From Trujillonella endophytica (lineage in GTDB: Bacteria; Actinomycetota; Actinomycetes; Mycobacteriales; Geodermatophilaceae), in contig NZ_JABGCI010000002.1 in NCBI RefSeq assembly GCF_019799905.1, forward strand, positions 62,001 through 126,000: a DNA stretch of 64,000 bases, given 5' to 3'. The position numbers and the translations under genes are program-made. A model generated the notes under the pieces. It saw nothing but the letters and a program-made list of their open reading frames with translations, did not search any database and was not told where the DNA came from. Below, in pieces: positions 32,803 to 40,970 of this stretch (the first letter of the stretch is position 1; the number at the start of each line of letters is the position of its first letter).

Positions 32803-34962
32803 TCAGCCGACCGCGGCCGGCTCGCGCTCCTCCACCCGCGCCGCGGGCACCGGCCCCTCGACGGTCAGGTGCGGCAGCGCCCGGTCCAGCCGGCGCGGCA
32901 GCCACCAGTTCGCCGTGCCGAGCAGCTCCATCGTCGCCGGCACCAGCACCATCCGGACCACCGTCGCGTCGATCAGCACCGCCGCCGCGAGGCCGAAGCC
33001 GAACAGCTGCAGCTCCCGCGCCGACCCGAGCACGAAGCTGCCGAAGACGCACACCATGATCGCCGCGGCGGCCGTGATCACCTGCGCCGTCCGCGCCAGC
33101 CCCACCGCGACCGCCGACGCGTTGTCGCCGGTCCGGTCGTACTCCTCGCGGATCCGCGAGAGCAGGAACACCTCGTAGTCCATCGACAGCCCGAACACGA
33201 TCGCGATCAGCATCATCGGCACCCACGCCTCGATCGGCCCGACACCCTCGATGCCGAACAGGTCGGTCGCCCAGCCCCACTGGAACACCGCCACCAGCGC
33301 GCCGAACGCCGCCCCGATCGACAGCACGTTCACCACCACCGCCTTGAGCGCCACGAGCAGCCCGCGGAAGACGACGGTCAGCAGCAGGAACGACACCGCC
33401 AGCACGACGCCGAGGAAGATCGGCAGGCGCTGTCCGGTGTAGTCGGCGAAGTCCACCGCCGCGGGCTGCGCCCCGCCGATCGCCACCTCGGCGTCGGAGC
33501 CGCTCACCACCTCCGGCACGACGTCGTCGCGCAGGCGGTGCACCAGGTCGGTGGTCGCCTCGTCCCGCGGCGCCGAGGTCGGCACCACCTGGAGGACGGC
33601 GGTGCCGCCGTCCTCGGCGACCGTCGGCGGGCTCACCGACGCCACCCCCGGGTCCGCGGCTATCGCGTCGGCCACGTCCCCGGCGACCGCCGCCGCCCCG
33701 GACGGCGCCGAGACCGCGACCACGAACGGGCCGTTCACCCCCGGCCCGAAGCCCTCGGCGACCAGGTCGTAGGCCTGCCGCGCCGAGCTCTCCTCGGGCA
33801 TCGTGCCGGCGTCGCTGAAGCCCAGCCGCAGGTCGAACACCGGGATCGCGAGCACCACCAGCACGCCGAGGGAGGCGAGCAGCCACACGACCGGACGGCG
33901 CTGCACCGCCCGCGCCCACCGCTGCGCGCCCGCGCCCGACCCGTCGCTCCCCCGGCGCATCCGGGCACGCTGCAGCCGCGGCCCGACGATGCCCAGCAGC
34001 GCCGGCAGCAGGGTGACCGCGGCGAGCATCGTCATCAGCACCGAGGCCGAGATGCCGATCGCCACACCGGTGATCAGCTCCAGGCCCATCAGCACCAGAC
34101 CCAGCGAGGCGATGACCACCGTCGTGCCGGCGAACAGCACCGAGCGGCCCGCGGTGTGCTGCGCGAGCGCCACCGCCTCGACCACCGGCGTCCCGTCGCG
34201 CAGCGACTCCCGGAACCGGGTCACCACCAGCAGCGCGTAGTCGATCCCGACGCCGACGGCGATCATCCCGGCCGCGGCCCCGGCGAAGCTCGGCACGTCG
34301 ATCGCGTGCGCCGCCAGCTCGATCGCGGCGACGCCGCACAGCGCGCCGAGCACCCCGATGACCAGCGGCAGCAGCATCGCGACCAGCGAGCCGAAGGCGA
34401 TCAGCAGGATCACCGCGGCGGCCAGCACGCCGATCACCTCCGCCGGCGGCCCGCCACCCCCCTCCTCCTCCATGGGCAGGCCGACCTCGACCTGCAGCCC
34501 CGGCACGTCGACGTCGTCGCGCAGCGCGCCGAGGGCGTCGGCGGCGTCGGCGATGTCGGCCGGGTCCCGCTGCGGCAGGTCGACCTGCACGTAGGCGATC
34601 TCGCCGCCGGGAGCGACCTGCCGTTCACCGCCGGGCCCGAACGGGCTGGTCACCTCCGCGCCGGGGAGGTCGGCGGCGATCCCCGCGGCGAGGTCGTCCA
34701 CCGCGGCCCGGACCTCCGGGCGGTCCAGCCCGTCGGCCGAGCGCAGGACCACCTGGGCCTGGGTGCCCGACCGCGCGTCGAAGCCGGCGTCGGCCAGCAG
34801 GTCGGAGGCGCGCTGGCTCTCCGGGTCGGGCAGCGCGAAGTCGTCGCTGGTCGGCCCGGCGAACGCGCCGGCGAGGACGGACAGCACGACGACGGCGGCC
34901 ACCCACACGCCGACGACGAGCCAGCGGGCACGGGCACAGCTTCGGGCGAGGGACGCGAGCAC
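32803..34962 (-). CDS. MMPL-family RND transporter
   Basis: 719 residues. Twelve-TM plan in two halves: TM1 (WLVVGVWVAAVVVLSVLAGAF), an outer loop domain, TMs 2-6 around 175-320 with GVGIDYALLVVTRFRE, second outer loop, TMs 8-12 with GLSMDYEVFLLSRIREE. The two (D)Y-E/A lines are the proton-relay region of MmpL proteins. Substrate likely a lipid or hydrophobic drug. AGGAG 6 nt before GTG 34962 and a TAGCGT box at 34999-35004 give a normal leadered mRNA. Divergent from the two-component system at 35134, which may control it. Confidence 0.93.
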   Translation of the reverse strand: MLASLARSCARARWLVVGVWVAAVVVLSVLAGAFAGPTSDDFALPDPESQRASDLLADAGFDARSGTQAQVVLRSADGLDRPEVRAAVDDLAAGIAADLPGAEVTSPFGPGGERQVAPGGEIAYVQVDLPQRDPADIADAADALGALRDDVDVPGLQVEVGLPMEEEGGGGPPAEVIGVLAAAVILLIAFGSLVAMLLPLVIGVLGALCGVAAIELAAHAIDVPSFAGAAAGMIAVGVGIDYALLVVTRFRESLRDGTPVVEAVALAQHTAGRSVLFAGTTVVIASLGLVLMGLELITGVAIGISASVLMTMLAAVTLLPALLGIVGPRLQRARMRRGSDGSGAGAQRWARAVQRRPVVWLLASLGVLVVLAIPVFDLRLGFSDAGTMPEESSARQAYDLVAEGFGPGVNGPFVVAVSAPSGAAAVAGDVADAIAADPGVASVSPPTVAEDGGTAVLQVVPTSAPRDEATTDLVHRLRDDVVPEVVSGSDAEVAIGGAQPAAVDFADYTGQRLPIFLGVVLAVSFLLLTVVFRGLLVALKAVVVNVLSIGAAFGALVAVFQWGWATDLFGIEGVGPIEAWVPMMLIAIVFGLSMDYEVFLLSRIREEYDRTGDNASAVAVGLARTAQVITAAAAIMVCVFGSFVLGSARELQLFGFGLAAAVLIDATVVRMVLVPATMELLGTANWWLPRRLDRALPHLTVEGPVPAARVEEREPAAVG

Positions 34963-35047
34963 GGAGAGCTCCTGACGACAGCCGGACGGACGCCGCGAAC
35001 GCTAGGAACGCGGGCGCGGCCGGAAATCCGCTGCGCCGACCGACCTC

Positions 35048-35086
35048 GGTACGCATCTGGACGTACCCGCGGACCGCTGGGGTACG
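35048..35086. promoter_or_regulatory. Candidate operator: three GGTACG half-sites
   Basis: GGTACG 35048-35053, CGTACC 35062-35067 (inverted, 8-bp spacer), GGTACG 35081-35086. They lie between the mmpL and histidine kinase promoters, 36-80 bp upstream of the kinase -10 box, where a NarL-type activator would bind. Confidence 0.4.
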
Positions 35087-35121
35087 TCGCCGAGCCGACG
35101 CCCGCCGGCCCTCCGACGCCC

Positions 35122-35127
35122 TAGCCT
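35122..35127 (+). promoter_or_regulatory. Leaderless -10 box TAGCCT of histidine kinase
   Basis: TAGCCT, 6 nt, ATG 35134. No Shine-Dalgarno sequence in the gap. Confidence 0.6.
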
Positions 35128-35133
35128 CCCGGC

Positions 35134-36300
35134 ATGAGCTGGCGCCCCGGGCGGATCGACGTCGCGCTCCACCTCGCCGCCGTCCTGCCCGCGTGGGCCG
35201 CGCTCCTCGCGCACCTGGAGCCGGAGGCCCAGCCGGCCCACGCCCTGTCCTTCGCCGCCGCGGCCGCCGCCGGCCTGCCCGCGCTGGTCGCGCGGTGGCG
35301 CCCGGTGCCCGCGCTGTGGGCGAACGCCGTGCTCATCTACCTCTACTACCTCGCCGGCTTCCCCGCCATCGGCCTCGTCCTCCCCCTGGCGCCGGTCCTC
35401 TACACCGCCGCCCGGGCCGGTCACCTGCGGCTGGGCGCCCTCGTCGGCGGCGGCTTCCTGACGCTCTCCCTGACCTACCGGGTGGTGAGCCCCGACGAGG
35501 GCCACGACCCGGTGCTGGTGCTCGGCTACGACGGCGCCATGTCGGCCGCCCTGCTGTTCGCGGTGCTCGCGCTCGGCGACGCCGTGCGGTCGCGGCGCGG
35601 CTGGCAGGCCGAGCTGGCCGAGCGGCTGCGGCGGGCGGAGGAGGAGCGCGAGGCCCACGCCCGCCGGCAGGTCGACGCCGAGCGGATGCGGATCGCCCGC
35701 GACGTGCACGACTCCCTCGGCCACGCCGTCGCCGTCGTCACCCTGCACGCCGCCGTCGCCACCGAGGCGCTGGACGACGGCGATCCGGCCGCCGCCCGCC
35801 GCGCCGTCGAGACCATCCGCGCGGTGAGCCGCGACGTGCTCGGCGACCTGCGTGACACCGTCGGCCTCCTGCGCGAGCCGAGCACCGACCCCGCGCGGGT
35901 GCACGGGCTCGCCGAGCTGCCCGACCTGGTCCGGGCGACCGCGGCCGCCGGCCTGGACGTGCGGCTCGCGGTCGACGGCGAGCCGCGGCCCTGGCCGGCC
36001 GCTGTCGAGGCCACCGCGCACCGCGTCGTGCAGGAGGCGCTGACCAACGTGCTGCGGCACGCGCACGCCACGACGGTGACCGTCACGGTGACCCACGCCG
36101 CCGACTCCCTGGCCGTGACCGTGGAGGACGACGGCCGCGGCAGCGGGGACGCCGACGACACCGGGCACGGCCTGGCCGGCATGCGCGAGCGCGTCACCCT
36201 GCTCGGCGGCCGGCTGCTGGCCGCCGACCGGCCCGGCGGCGGGTTCGCCGTCAGCGCGCTGCTGCCCGTCGCGGCCGGCCGGGTGCGGACGCCGGCGTGA
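35134..36300 (+). CDS. NarL-type sensor histidine kinase
   Basis: 388 residues. Four or five N-terminal TMs (to about residue 150), a short coiled segment (LAERLRRAEEEREAHARRQ), the HisKA_3 dimerisation helix with the phospho-accepting His in RDVHDSLGH, and a HATPase_c domain with VVQEALTNVLRHAHA (N box) and DDGRGSG / GHGLAGMRER (G boxes). Intact kinase. Almost no extracellular loop, so it probably senses a membrane or lipid cue. Stop overlaps the response regulator start (GTGA). Divergent mmpL gene suggests control of export. Confidence 0.93.
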   Translation: MSWRPGRIDVALHLAAVLPAWAALLAHLEPEAQPAHALSFAAAAAAGLPALVARWRPVPALWANAVLIYLYYLAGFPAIGLVLPLAPVLYTAARAGHLRLGALVGGGFLTLSLTYRVVSPDEGHDPVLVLGYDGAMSAALLFAVLALGDAVRSRRGWQAELAERLRRAEEEREAHARRQVDAERMRIARDVHDSLGHAVAVVTLHAAVATEALDDGDPAAARRAVETIRAVSRDVLGDLRDTVGLLREPSTDPARVHGLAELPDLVRATAAAGLDVRLAVDGEPRPWPAAVEATAHRVVQEALTNVLRHAHATTVTVTVTHAADSLAVTVEDDGRGSGDADDTGHGLAGMRERVTLLGGRLLAADRPGGGFAVSALLPVAAGRVRTPA

Positions 36301-36956
36301 TCCGCGTCCTCGTCGTCGACGACCAGCCGCTGGTGCGGGCCGGCATCCGCGCGGTGCTCGAGCGCGGCGAGGACCTGCGGGTCACCGGCGAGGCCGGCGA
36401 CGGGCGGGCGGCCCTGGACCGGCTGCGCGCCGCACCGGCCGACGTCGTCCTCATGGACCTGCGGATGCCGGTGCTCGACGGCATCGAGGCGACCCGCCGG
36501 ATCGTCGCCGACCCCACGCTGGGCGGGACCGCCGTCCTCGCGCTCACCACCTTCGACGACGACGACCTGGTGTTCGGCGCGCTCCGCGCCGGGGCCAGCG
36601 GCTTCCTGCTCAAGGACGCCGAGCCCGAGGCCCTGCGCCGCGCCGTGCGGGCGGCGGCCTGCGGCGAGGCCGTCCTCGACCCGGGCGTCACCCGCAGCGT
36701 GCTCGCCGCGGCTCTGCAGGCCCCGCGGCCGACGGACTCCGCGCTCCTCCAGCAGCTCACCGACCGCGAGCGCGAGGTGCTCGTCGCGGTCGCGCAGGGG
36801 CTGTCGAACGAGGAGATCGGCCGGGAGCTGCACATGAGCCCGGCGACCGCGCGCACCCACGTCGGGCGGGTGCTCACCAAGCTCGCGGCCCGCGATCGCG
36901 CGCAGCTCGTGGCGATGGCCTGGCGGGCCGGGCTGCTGGCGCCCGGCAACCGCTGA
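36297..36956 (+). CDS. NarL/LuxR-family response regulator
   Basis: 219 residues. Receiver domain with acidic pocket VVDDQ, phospho-Asp in VVLMDLRMP near residue 54, Thr in ALTTF and Lys in LLKDA; C-terminal LuxR HTH (LTDREREVLVAVAQGLSNEEIGRELHMSPATARTHVGRVL). Partner of the preceding kinase by gene overlap. Probable targets are the divergent mmpL gene and its own operon through the GGTACG sites at 35048-35086 (inference). Confidence 0.95.
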   Translation: MIRVLVVDDQPLVRAGIRAVLERGEDLRVTGEAGDGRAALDRLRAAPADVVLMDLRMPVLDGIEATRRIVADPTLGGTAVLALTTFDDDDLVFGALRAGASGFLLKDAEPEALRRAVRAAACGEAVLDPGVTRSVLAAALQAPRPTDSALLQQLTDREREVLVAVAQGLSNEEIGRELHMSPATARTHVGRVLTKLAARDRAQLVAMAWRAGLLAPGNR

Positions 36957-37020
36957 CCGGGCACGCCGTCCCGCTCCGACGCCGCGGCAGGCGTCTCCCA
37001 GGACGTGGTGCACTGCGGAC

Positions 37021-38019
37021 GTGGCTCTCGCCAACCGGCTCGACCGTCTGCAGCGCCGCCATCCGGCCGCCGGCTTCCCCATCGCCGTCGTCTACAAGTA
37101 CGTCGACGACACCGGCCCGTACCTGGCCGCGCTGATCACCTACTACGCGTTCGTCTCGCTGTTCCCGCTGCTCCTGCTCTCCTCGACGATCCTCGGCAGG
37201 GTCCTCGCCGGGAACCCCGAGCTGCAGCAGCGGCTGATCGACTCCGCCCTCAGCCAGTTCCCCGTCGTGGGCGAGCAGCTGGGCGAACCCCGCGGGCTCA
37301 GCGGGGGCGTCCTCGGCGTGGTCGTCGGCGTGCTCGGCGCCCTCTACGGCGCCCTGGGGGTCGCGCAGGCGGTGCAGCACGCGATGAACACCGCGTGGGC
37401 GGTGCCGCGCAACAACCGGCCCAACCCCTTCCTGGCCCGCGGCCGCAGCCTGCTCCTGCTGGCCACCGCGGGCCTCGCCGTCATCGGCACGACGGCGCTG
37501 TCGGCGCTGGGCGCCAGCGGTGCCGGCTCCCTCGGCGCGGTCCTGCGGGTCCTGGCCCTCGTCGCGTCGGTCCTGGTGAACGCGGCGGTGTTCGTGTTCG
37601 CCTTCCGGCTGGCGCCCGCGCGGCACCTGACGGTGCGCCAGGTGCTGCCCGGGGCGCTCACCGCCGCCGTCCTCTGGCAGCTGCTGCAGACGTTCGGGGT
37701 CGCCTACGTCAGCCGGGTGATGAACTCGGCCAGCGCCGTCAACGGGGTCTTCGCCCTCGTGCTCGGACTGCTCGCCTTCCTGTACCTGGCCGCGGTGGTC
37801 GGCGTCCTGTGCGTCGAGATCAACGTGGTCCGGGTCGACCGGCTGTACCCGCGTGCGCTGCTCACCCCCTTCACCGACGCGGTCGACCTGACCCCTGGCG
37901 ACCGGCGCAGCTACACCGGGTCGGCGAAGGCGGAGCGGCAGAAGGGGTTCGAGACCGTGCACGTCACGTTCGACCAGCCCGACCACGACGGCGACCGCCC
38001 CGACGCCGATCCCCGATGA
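37021..38019 (+). CDS. YihY/BrkB-family membrane protein
   Basis: 332 residues with six TMs. Family marks: YKYVDDTGPYLAALITYYAFVSLFPLLLL at the start, GVLGALYGALGVAQAVQHAMNTAWAVP, PGALTAAVLWQLLQTFG, and VVGVLCVEINVV. YihY proteins are inner-membrane proteins of uncertain function, once mis-assigned as RNase BN. The C-terminal cytosolic tail is acidic. GTG 37021 lies 6 nt after a poor TGCACT box, so its start region is weakly supported. Confidence 0.9.
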   Translation: MALANRLDRLQRRHPAAGFPIAVVYKYVDDTGPYLAALITYYAFVSLFPLLLLSSTILGRVLAGNPELQQRLIDSALSQFPVVGEQLGEPRGLSGGVLGVVVGVLGALYGALGVAQAVQHAMNTAWAVPRNNRPNPFLARGRSLLLLATAGLAVIGTTALSALGASGAGSLGAVLRVLALVASVLVNAAVFVFAFRLAPARHLTVRQVLPGALTAAVLWQLLQTFGVAYVSRVMNSASAVNGVFALVLGLLAFLYLAAVVGVLCVEINVVRVDRLYPRALLTPFTDAVDLTPGDRRSYTGSAKAERQKGFETVHVTFDQPDHDGDRPDADPR

Positions 38020-38113
38020 CCTGTGTCCCCGCCGTGCCGGGAACGAGACCTGCCGGGGCGATCCGCGGCTACCGTGTGCCCCCTCGTCCGCCCCGCCCGT
38101 CCGGAGGCTCCCG

Positions 38114-38854
38114 GTGCAGTCCAAGACCCTGACCAAGCTGATCGGCTTCCTGGCCTTCGTGGCGCTGGTCGCCGGCGCGACGGTCGCCGCCTGGGACTAC
38201 GAGTCCAGCTCGTCGAGCCGCCGCGGCGAGAGCTGGGAGCGGATCTGGCACGGCATCCTCGCCCTGGTCGGGCAGGAGGAGGGGAACGCGACCGGCGACA
38301 TGATCTGGATCGGCCGGGCCCTCGGTCTCCTCGCCGTCGTCCTGTTCGTGCTCTACGTCGTCCGCCGGCTGCGCGCCGCCCGGCCGACGGGGACGGCGAC
38401 CGGCGACCGGCCCTCCCCTGCGGCCGGGCCCGCGCACGGGGCGACCCGGTACGACCCCGCTGTGCAGTACGCCGGACCGCACCAGCACGCGTCCCAGCAG
38501 CAGTACGCCCCGCCGCAGCAGTACGCACCGCAGCAGCAGTACGCACCGCAGCCGCACTGGGGCGGCGACGCCGCCCCGGCACCGTCGCACGCCGGTCCGG
38601 CACCGTCGCAGCCCGCCGCGGCGCCCGCGCAGACCCCCCCGCCGCCCGTGCCGGCACCGTCCTGGGGTGCGGTCACCAGCGGCCCGACGCCGCTCCCGGT
38701 GGTCCCGCCGCCGGCCGACCCGGCCCGAACGGCCGACCCGGCCCGAACGGCCGAGCCGGTCCGGGCGGCCGAGCCGGCGGAGCCGGAGTCCGACCCCGAC
38801 GCCACCCGCCAGGTGATCATCCCGCCGCTGCCCCCGGGGTGGGGCCGGGGGTGA
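38114..38854 (+). CDS. Two-TM protein with Gln/Tyr/Pro repeat tail
   Basis: 246 residues. TM1 near 8-28, a short polar loop with SSSSSRRGESWERIW, TM2 near 65-85 (IGRALGLLAVVLFVLYVV), then a long cytosolic low-complexity tail: tandem QQYAP units (QQQYAPPQQYAPQQQYAPQ), Pro/Ala-rich stretch, PARTADPARTAE repeats and a closing IIPPLPPGWGRG. Not recognised as a named family. GGAGG 6 nt before GTG 38114 supports the start; a TACCGT box at 38071-38076 could be the promoter. The tail may be a scaffold or phase-separating segment (inference). Confidence 0.8.
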   Translation: MQSKTLTKLIGFLAFVALVAGATVAAWDYESSSSSRRGESWERIWHGILALVGQEEGNATGDMIWIGRALGLLAVVLFVLYVVRRLRAARPTGTATGDRPSPAAGPAHGATRYDPAVQYAGPHQHASQQQYAPPQQYAPQQQYAPQPHWGGDAAPAPSHAGPAPSQPAAAPAQTPPPPVPAPSWGAVTSGPTPLPVVPPPADPARTADPARTAEPVRAAEPAEPESDPDATRQVIIPPLPPGWGRG

Positions 38855-38913
38855 CCCCGGGGCGTCCCCCCGCGCCGGCCGCCGGGACGTCCGGCAGCCG
38901 GTGCCCGAGGAAC

Positions 38914-38919
38914 TAGGGT
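38914..38919 (+). promoter_or_regulatory. Leaderless -10 box TAGGGT
   Basis: TAGGGT, 7 nt, ATG 38927 of the CoA-transferase. Confidence 0.6.
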
Positions 38920-38926
38920 CCCGGCG

Positions 38927-40096
38927 ATGGGCGCACTGGACGGGCTGACCGTCGTCGACGCCGGACTGGCCGTGCAGGGCCCGCAGGCAGCCGGTCTCCT
39001 GCGGGACTGGGGCGCCGACGTGGTCAAGGTCGAGCTCCCCGGCATCGGCGACCACAGCCGCTCGCTGCCCGCAGGCCCCGACGAGCCACGCTCGGGCTAC
39101 TTCGCCGCCTGCAACCGCGGCAAGCGCAGCATGACCCTCGACCTGCGCGGCCCCGCAGGCCGGGAGGTCTTCCTCCGGCTCACCGACCGGGCGGACGTCG
39201 TGGTCACCAACTTCACCCCCGGGACGATGGAGTCCTGGGGACTGGGCTACGACGTCGTGGCCGCGCGCAACCCGGGCATCATCTACGCGGTCGGGTCGAT
39301 GTACGGGCCGCTGGGGCCGGACGCGCAGCAGTCCGGCGCCGACCTCAGCGGCCAGGCCGCCGGGGGGCTCATCTCCGCGACCGGGTCCGACGGCACCGAG
39401 CCGACCCCGGTGGGCGCCCTCGTCGCCGACAGCATCGCGGCGCAGACTCTCGCCTCGGCGGTCCTCGCCGCGCTGGTGGCCCGGGGCCGGACCGGCCGCG
39501 GCCAGCGGGTGGAGACCTCGCTGCTGGGGAGTCAGATCTGGGCGCAGGCCGGGGAGTACGCCTCCTACCTGATCTCCGGGCGGGTCCCCGGCCGGGCCAA
39601 CCGCGGTAGCCCGCTCGTCGGCGGGATCTACAGCCTGTTCCCCACCGCGGACGGCTGGCTGGCGATCGCCGGCGTCCGGGGCTCGGACCGCGCGGCCTTC
39701 TACGACCTCGTGGGCCGTCCCGACCTGGCGGCGCGCTTCCCGCAGCAGCAGTACGGACCCGACGTCCGCGCCGTCCTCTACGAGGAACTGGCGCCGGTGT
39801 TCCGCGGCCGGCCGACGGCGCAGTGGTGCGCCGTGCTGCGTACGGCGGGGGTGCGGCACGCGCCGGTGCGGGACCACCGGGAGGTCGCCGAGGACCCCGG
39901 CGTCTGGGCGAACGGCTACCTCACCCGCACCGAGGACGGCGAGGCGGTCGTCGGCACGCCCGTGCAGTTCAGCGACACCCCGGCCACGCCGGCGGCCACC
40001 CCACCCGAGCTCGGGCAGCACACCGAGGAGGTCCTGCTCGAGCTGGGCTACACGTGGGCCGACATCACCCGCCTCGCCGACGAGGGCACGATCTGA
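38927..40096 (+). CDS. Class III CoA-transferase (CaiB/BaiF family)
   Basis: 389 residues, normal length. N-terminal VVDAGLAVQGPQAAGLLRDWGADVVKVE and NRGKRSMTLDL are the CaiB Rossmann motifs; the conserved Asp that forms the acyl anhydride sits in GADLSGQAAGG near residue 142; C-terminal WCAVLRTAGV, APVRDHREVAEDP close the fold. Transfers CoA between carboxylic acids such as carnitine, formyl, succinyl or bile-acid type substrates; which one is not clear. Converges with the TIGR03084 gene with only 1 bp between. Confidence 0.93.
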   Translation: MGALDGLTVVDAGLAVQGPQAAGLLRDWGADVVKVELPGIGDHSRSLPAGPDEPRSGYFAACNRGKRSMTLDLRGPAGREVFLRLTDRADVVVTNFTPGTMESWGLGYDVVAARNPGIIYAVGSMYGPLGPDAQQSGADLSGQAAGGLISATGSDGTEPTPVGALVADSIAAQTLASAVLAALVARGRTGRGQRVETSLLGSQIWAQAGEYASYLISGRVPGRANRGSPLVGGIYSLFPTADGWLAIAGVRGSDRAAFYDLVGRPDLAARFPQQQYGPDVRAVLYEELAPVFRGRPTAQWCAVLRTAGVRHAPVRDHREVAEDPGVWANGYLTRTEDGEAVVGTPVQFSDTPATPAATPPELGQHTEEVLLELGYTWADITRLADEGTI

Positions 40097-40097
40097 C

Positions 40098-40898
40098 TCA
40101 GCGGTCCAGGGCCGCCGTGGTCGGCGGCCCGGCGAAGGCCTGTGCGACGGACAGCCACGCGGTGGCGACGGGGCCGCGGGCCTCGAGGTCGCTGCGGGCC
40201 GGATGGCGGCGCTGCGTGAACACCAGCGCCACGTCGAGGGCGCTGCCGGTGATCCGGTCGGCGGCGCCGTCCGGTCCCCAGGTCCAGTCGGTGCCGTCCG
40301 GCGCGCGCACGGTCAGCCGCACCGGATCCCCCGGGTCGTCGACCCCGTGGACGGCGAAGGCGTAGCCGCGCGCCCGGTAGCCGAGGTCGCAGACGTGCCG
40401 CAGCCGGGCGGACGGCTCGGTCGCCAGCCCCAGCGCGTCCCGGACGTCGACGCCGTGCGCCCAGGTCTCCATCAGCCGCGCCGTCAGCATGCTGGCCGGG
40501 CTCATCGGCAGCGCGAACCAGGGGACGCGCACTCCCGGGTCGGCGCGGGCCACCGCGTCGAGGAACCCGGCGCCGGCCGCGCGCCACCGCGCGAGGAGCT
40601 GCTGCGGCGAGCCGAGGCCCCGGCCCAGGTCGACGTCGGGGGCGGCGCCGGCCTCGCGCGCCTGCCGCGACCGCACCGCGTCCGCCGCGAACCGGTCGGG
40701 GTCGGCCACGGCCGTGGCGGCGGCCTCGTCGGTCCAGCACAGGTGGCTGAGGGTGTCGCGGACGTCCCAGCCCGCGGCACGCGTGGGGCGGGCCCAGTCG
40801 TCGTCACCGAGTCCGGCGACCACGGCGTCGAGGACCCGGTACTCGTCGGCGAGGTCGCCGGCCAGCTCGGCGAGCGTCGGCTTGGCCCGTCCGCTCAC
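40098..40898 (-). CDS. TIGR03084-family metal-binding protein (DinB-like)
   Basis: 266 residues. N-terminal DinB/mycothiol-dependent maleylpyruvate isomerase fold: WARPTRAAGWDVRDTLSHLCWTDEAA with the metal His, then the second metal motif METWAHGVDVRDALG; C-terminal SCP2-like domain with ITGSALDVALVFTQRRHP. This matches TIGR03084. Members may use mycothiol or another low-molecular thiol; substrate unknown. The convergent CoA-transferase could belong to the same acid catabolism (inference). GTG 40898. Confidence 0.9.
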   Translation of the reverse strand: MSGRAKPTLAELAGDLADEYRVLDAVVAGLGDDDWARPTRAAGWDVRDTLSHLCWTDEAAATAVADPDRFAADAVRSRQAREAGAAPDVDLGRGLGSPQQLLARWRAAGAGFLDAVARADPGVRVPWFALPMSPASMLTARLMETWAHGVDVRDALGLATEPSARLRHVCDLGYRARGYAFAVHGVDDPGDPVRLTVRAPDGTDWTWGPDGAADRITGSALDVALVFTQRRHPARSDLEARGPVATAWLSVAQAFAGPPTTAALDR

Positions 40899-40970
40899 CC
40901 GTCCCGCCCCGGGGTCGTCCTCGTCCGCTGCATGCCGCCCATCCTGCCGCGGACGCGGGTGGATGCCGGT

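Noticed and set aside
29337..33059. 1240-residue plus-strand open frame across tadA and phoD
   Set aside because: Low-complexity translation antisense to two well-supported genes; no start signal.
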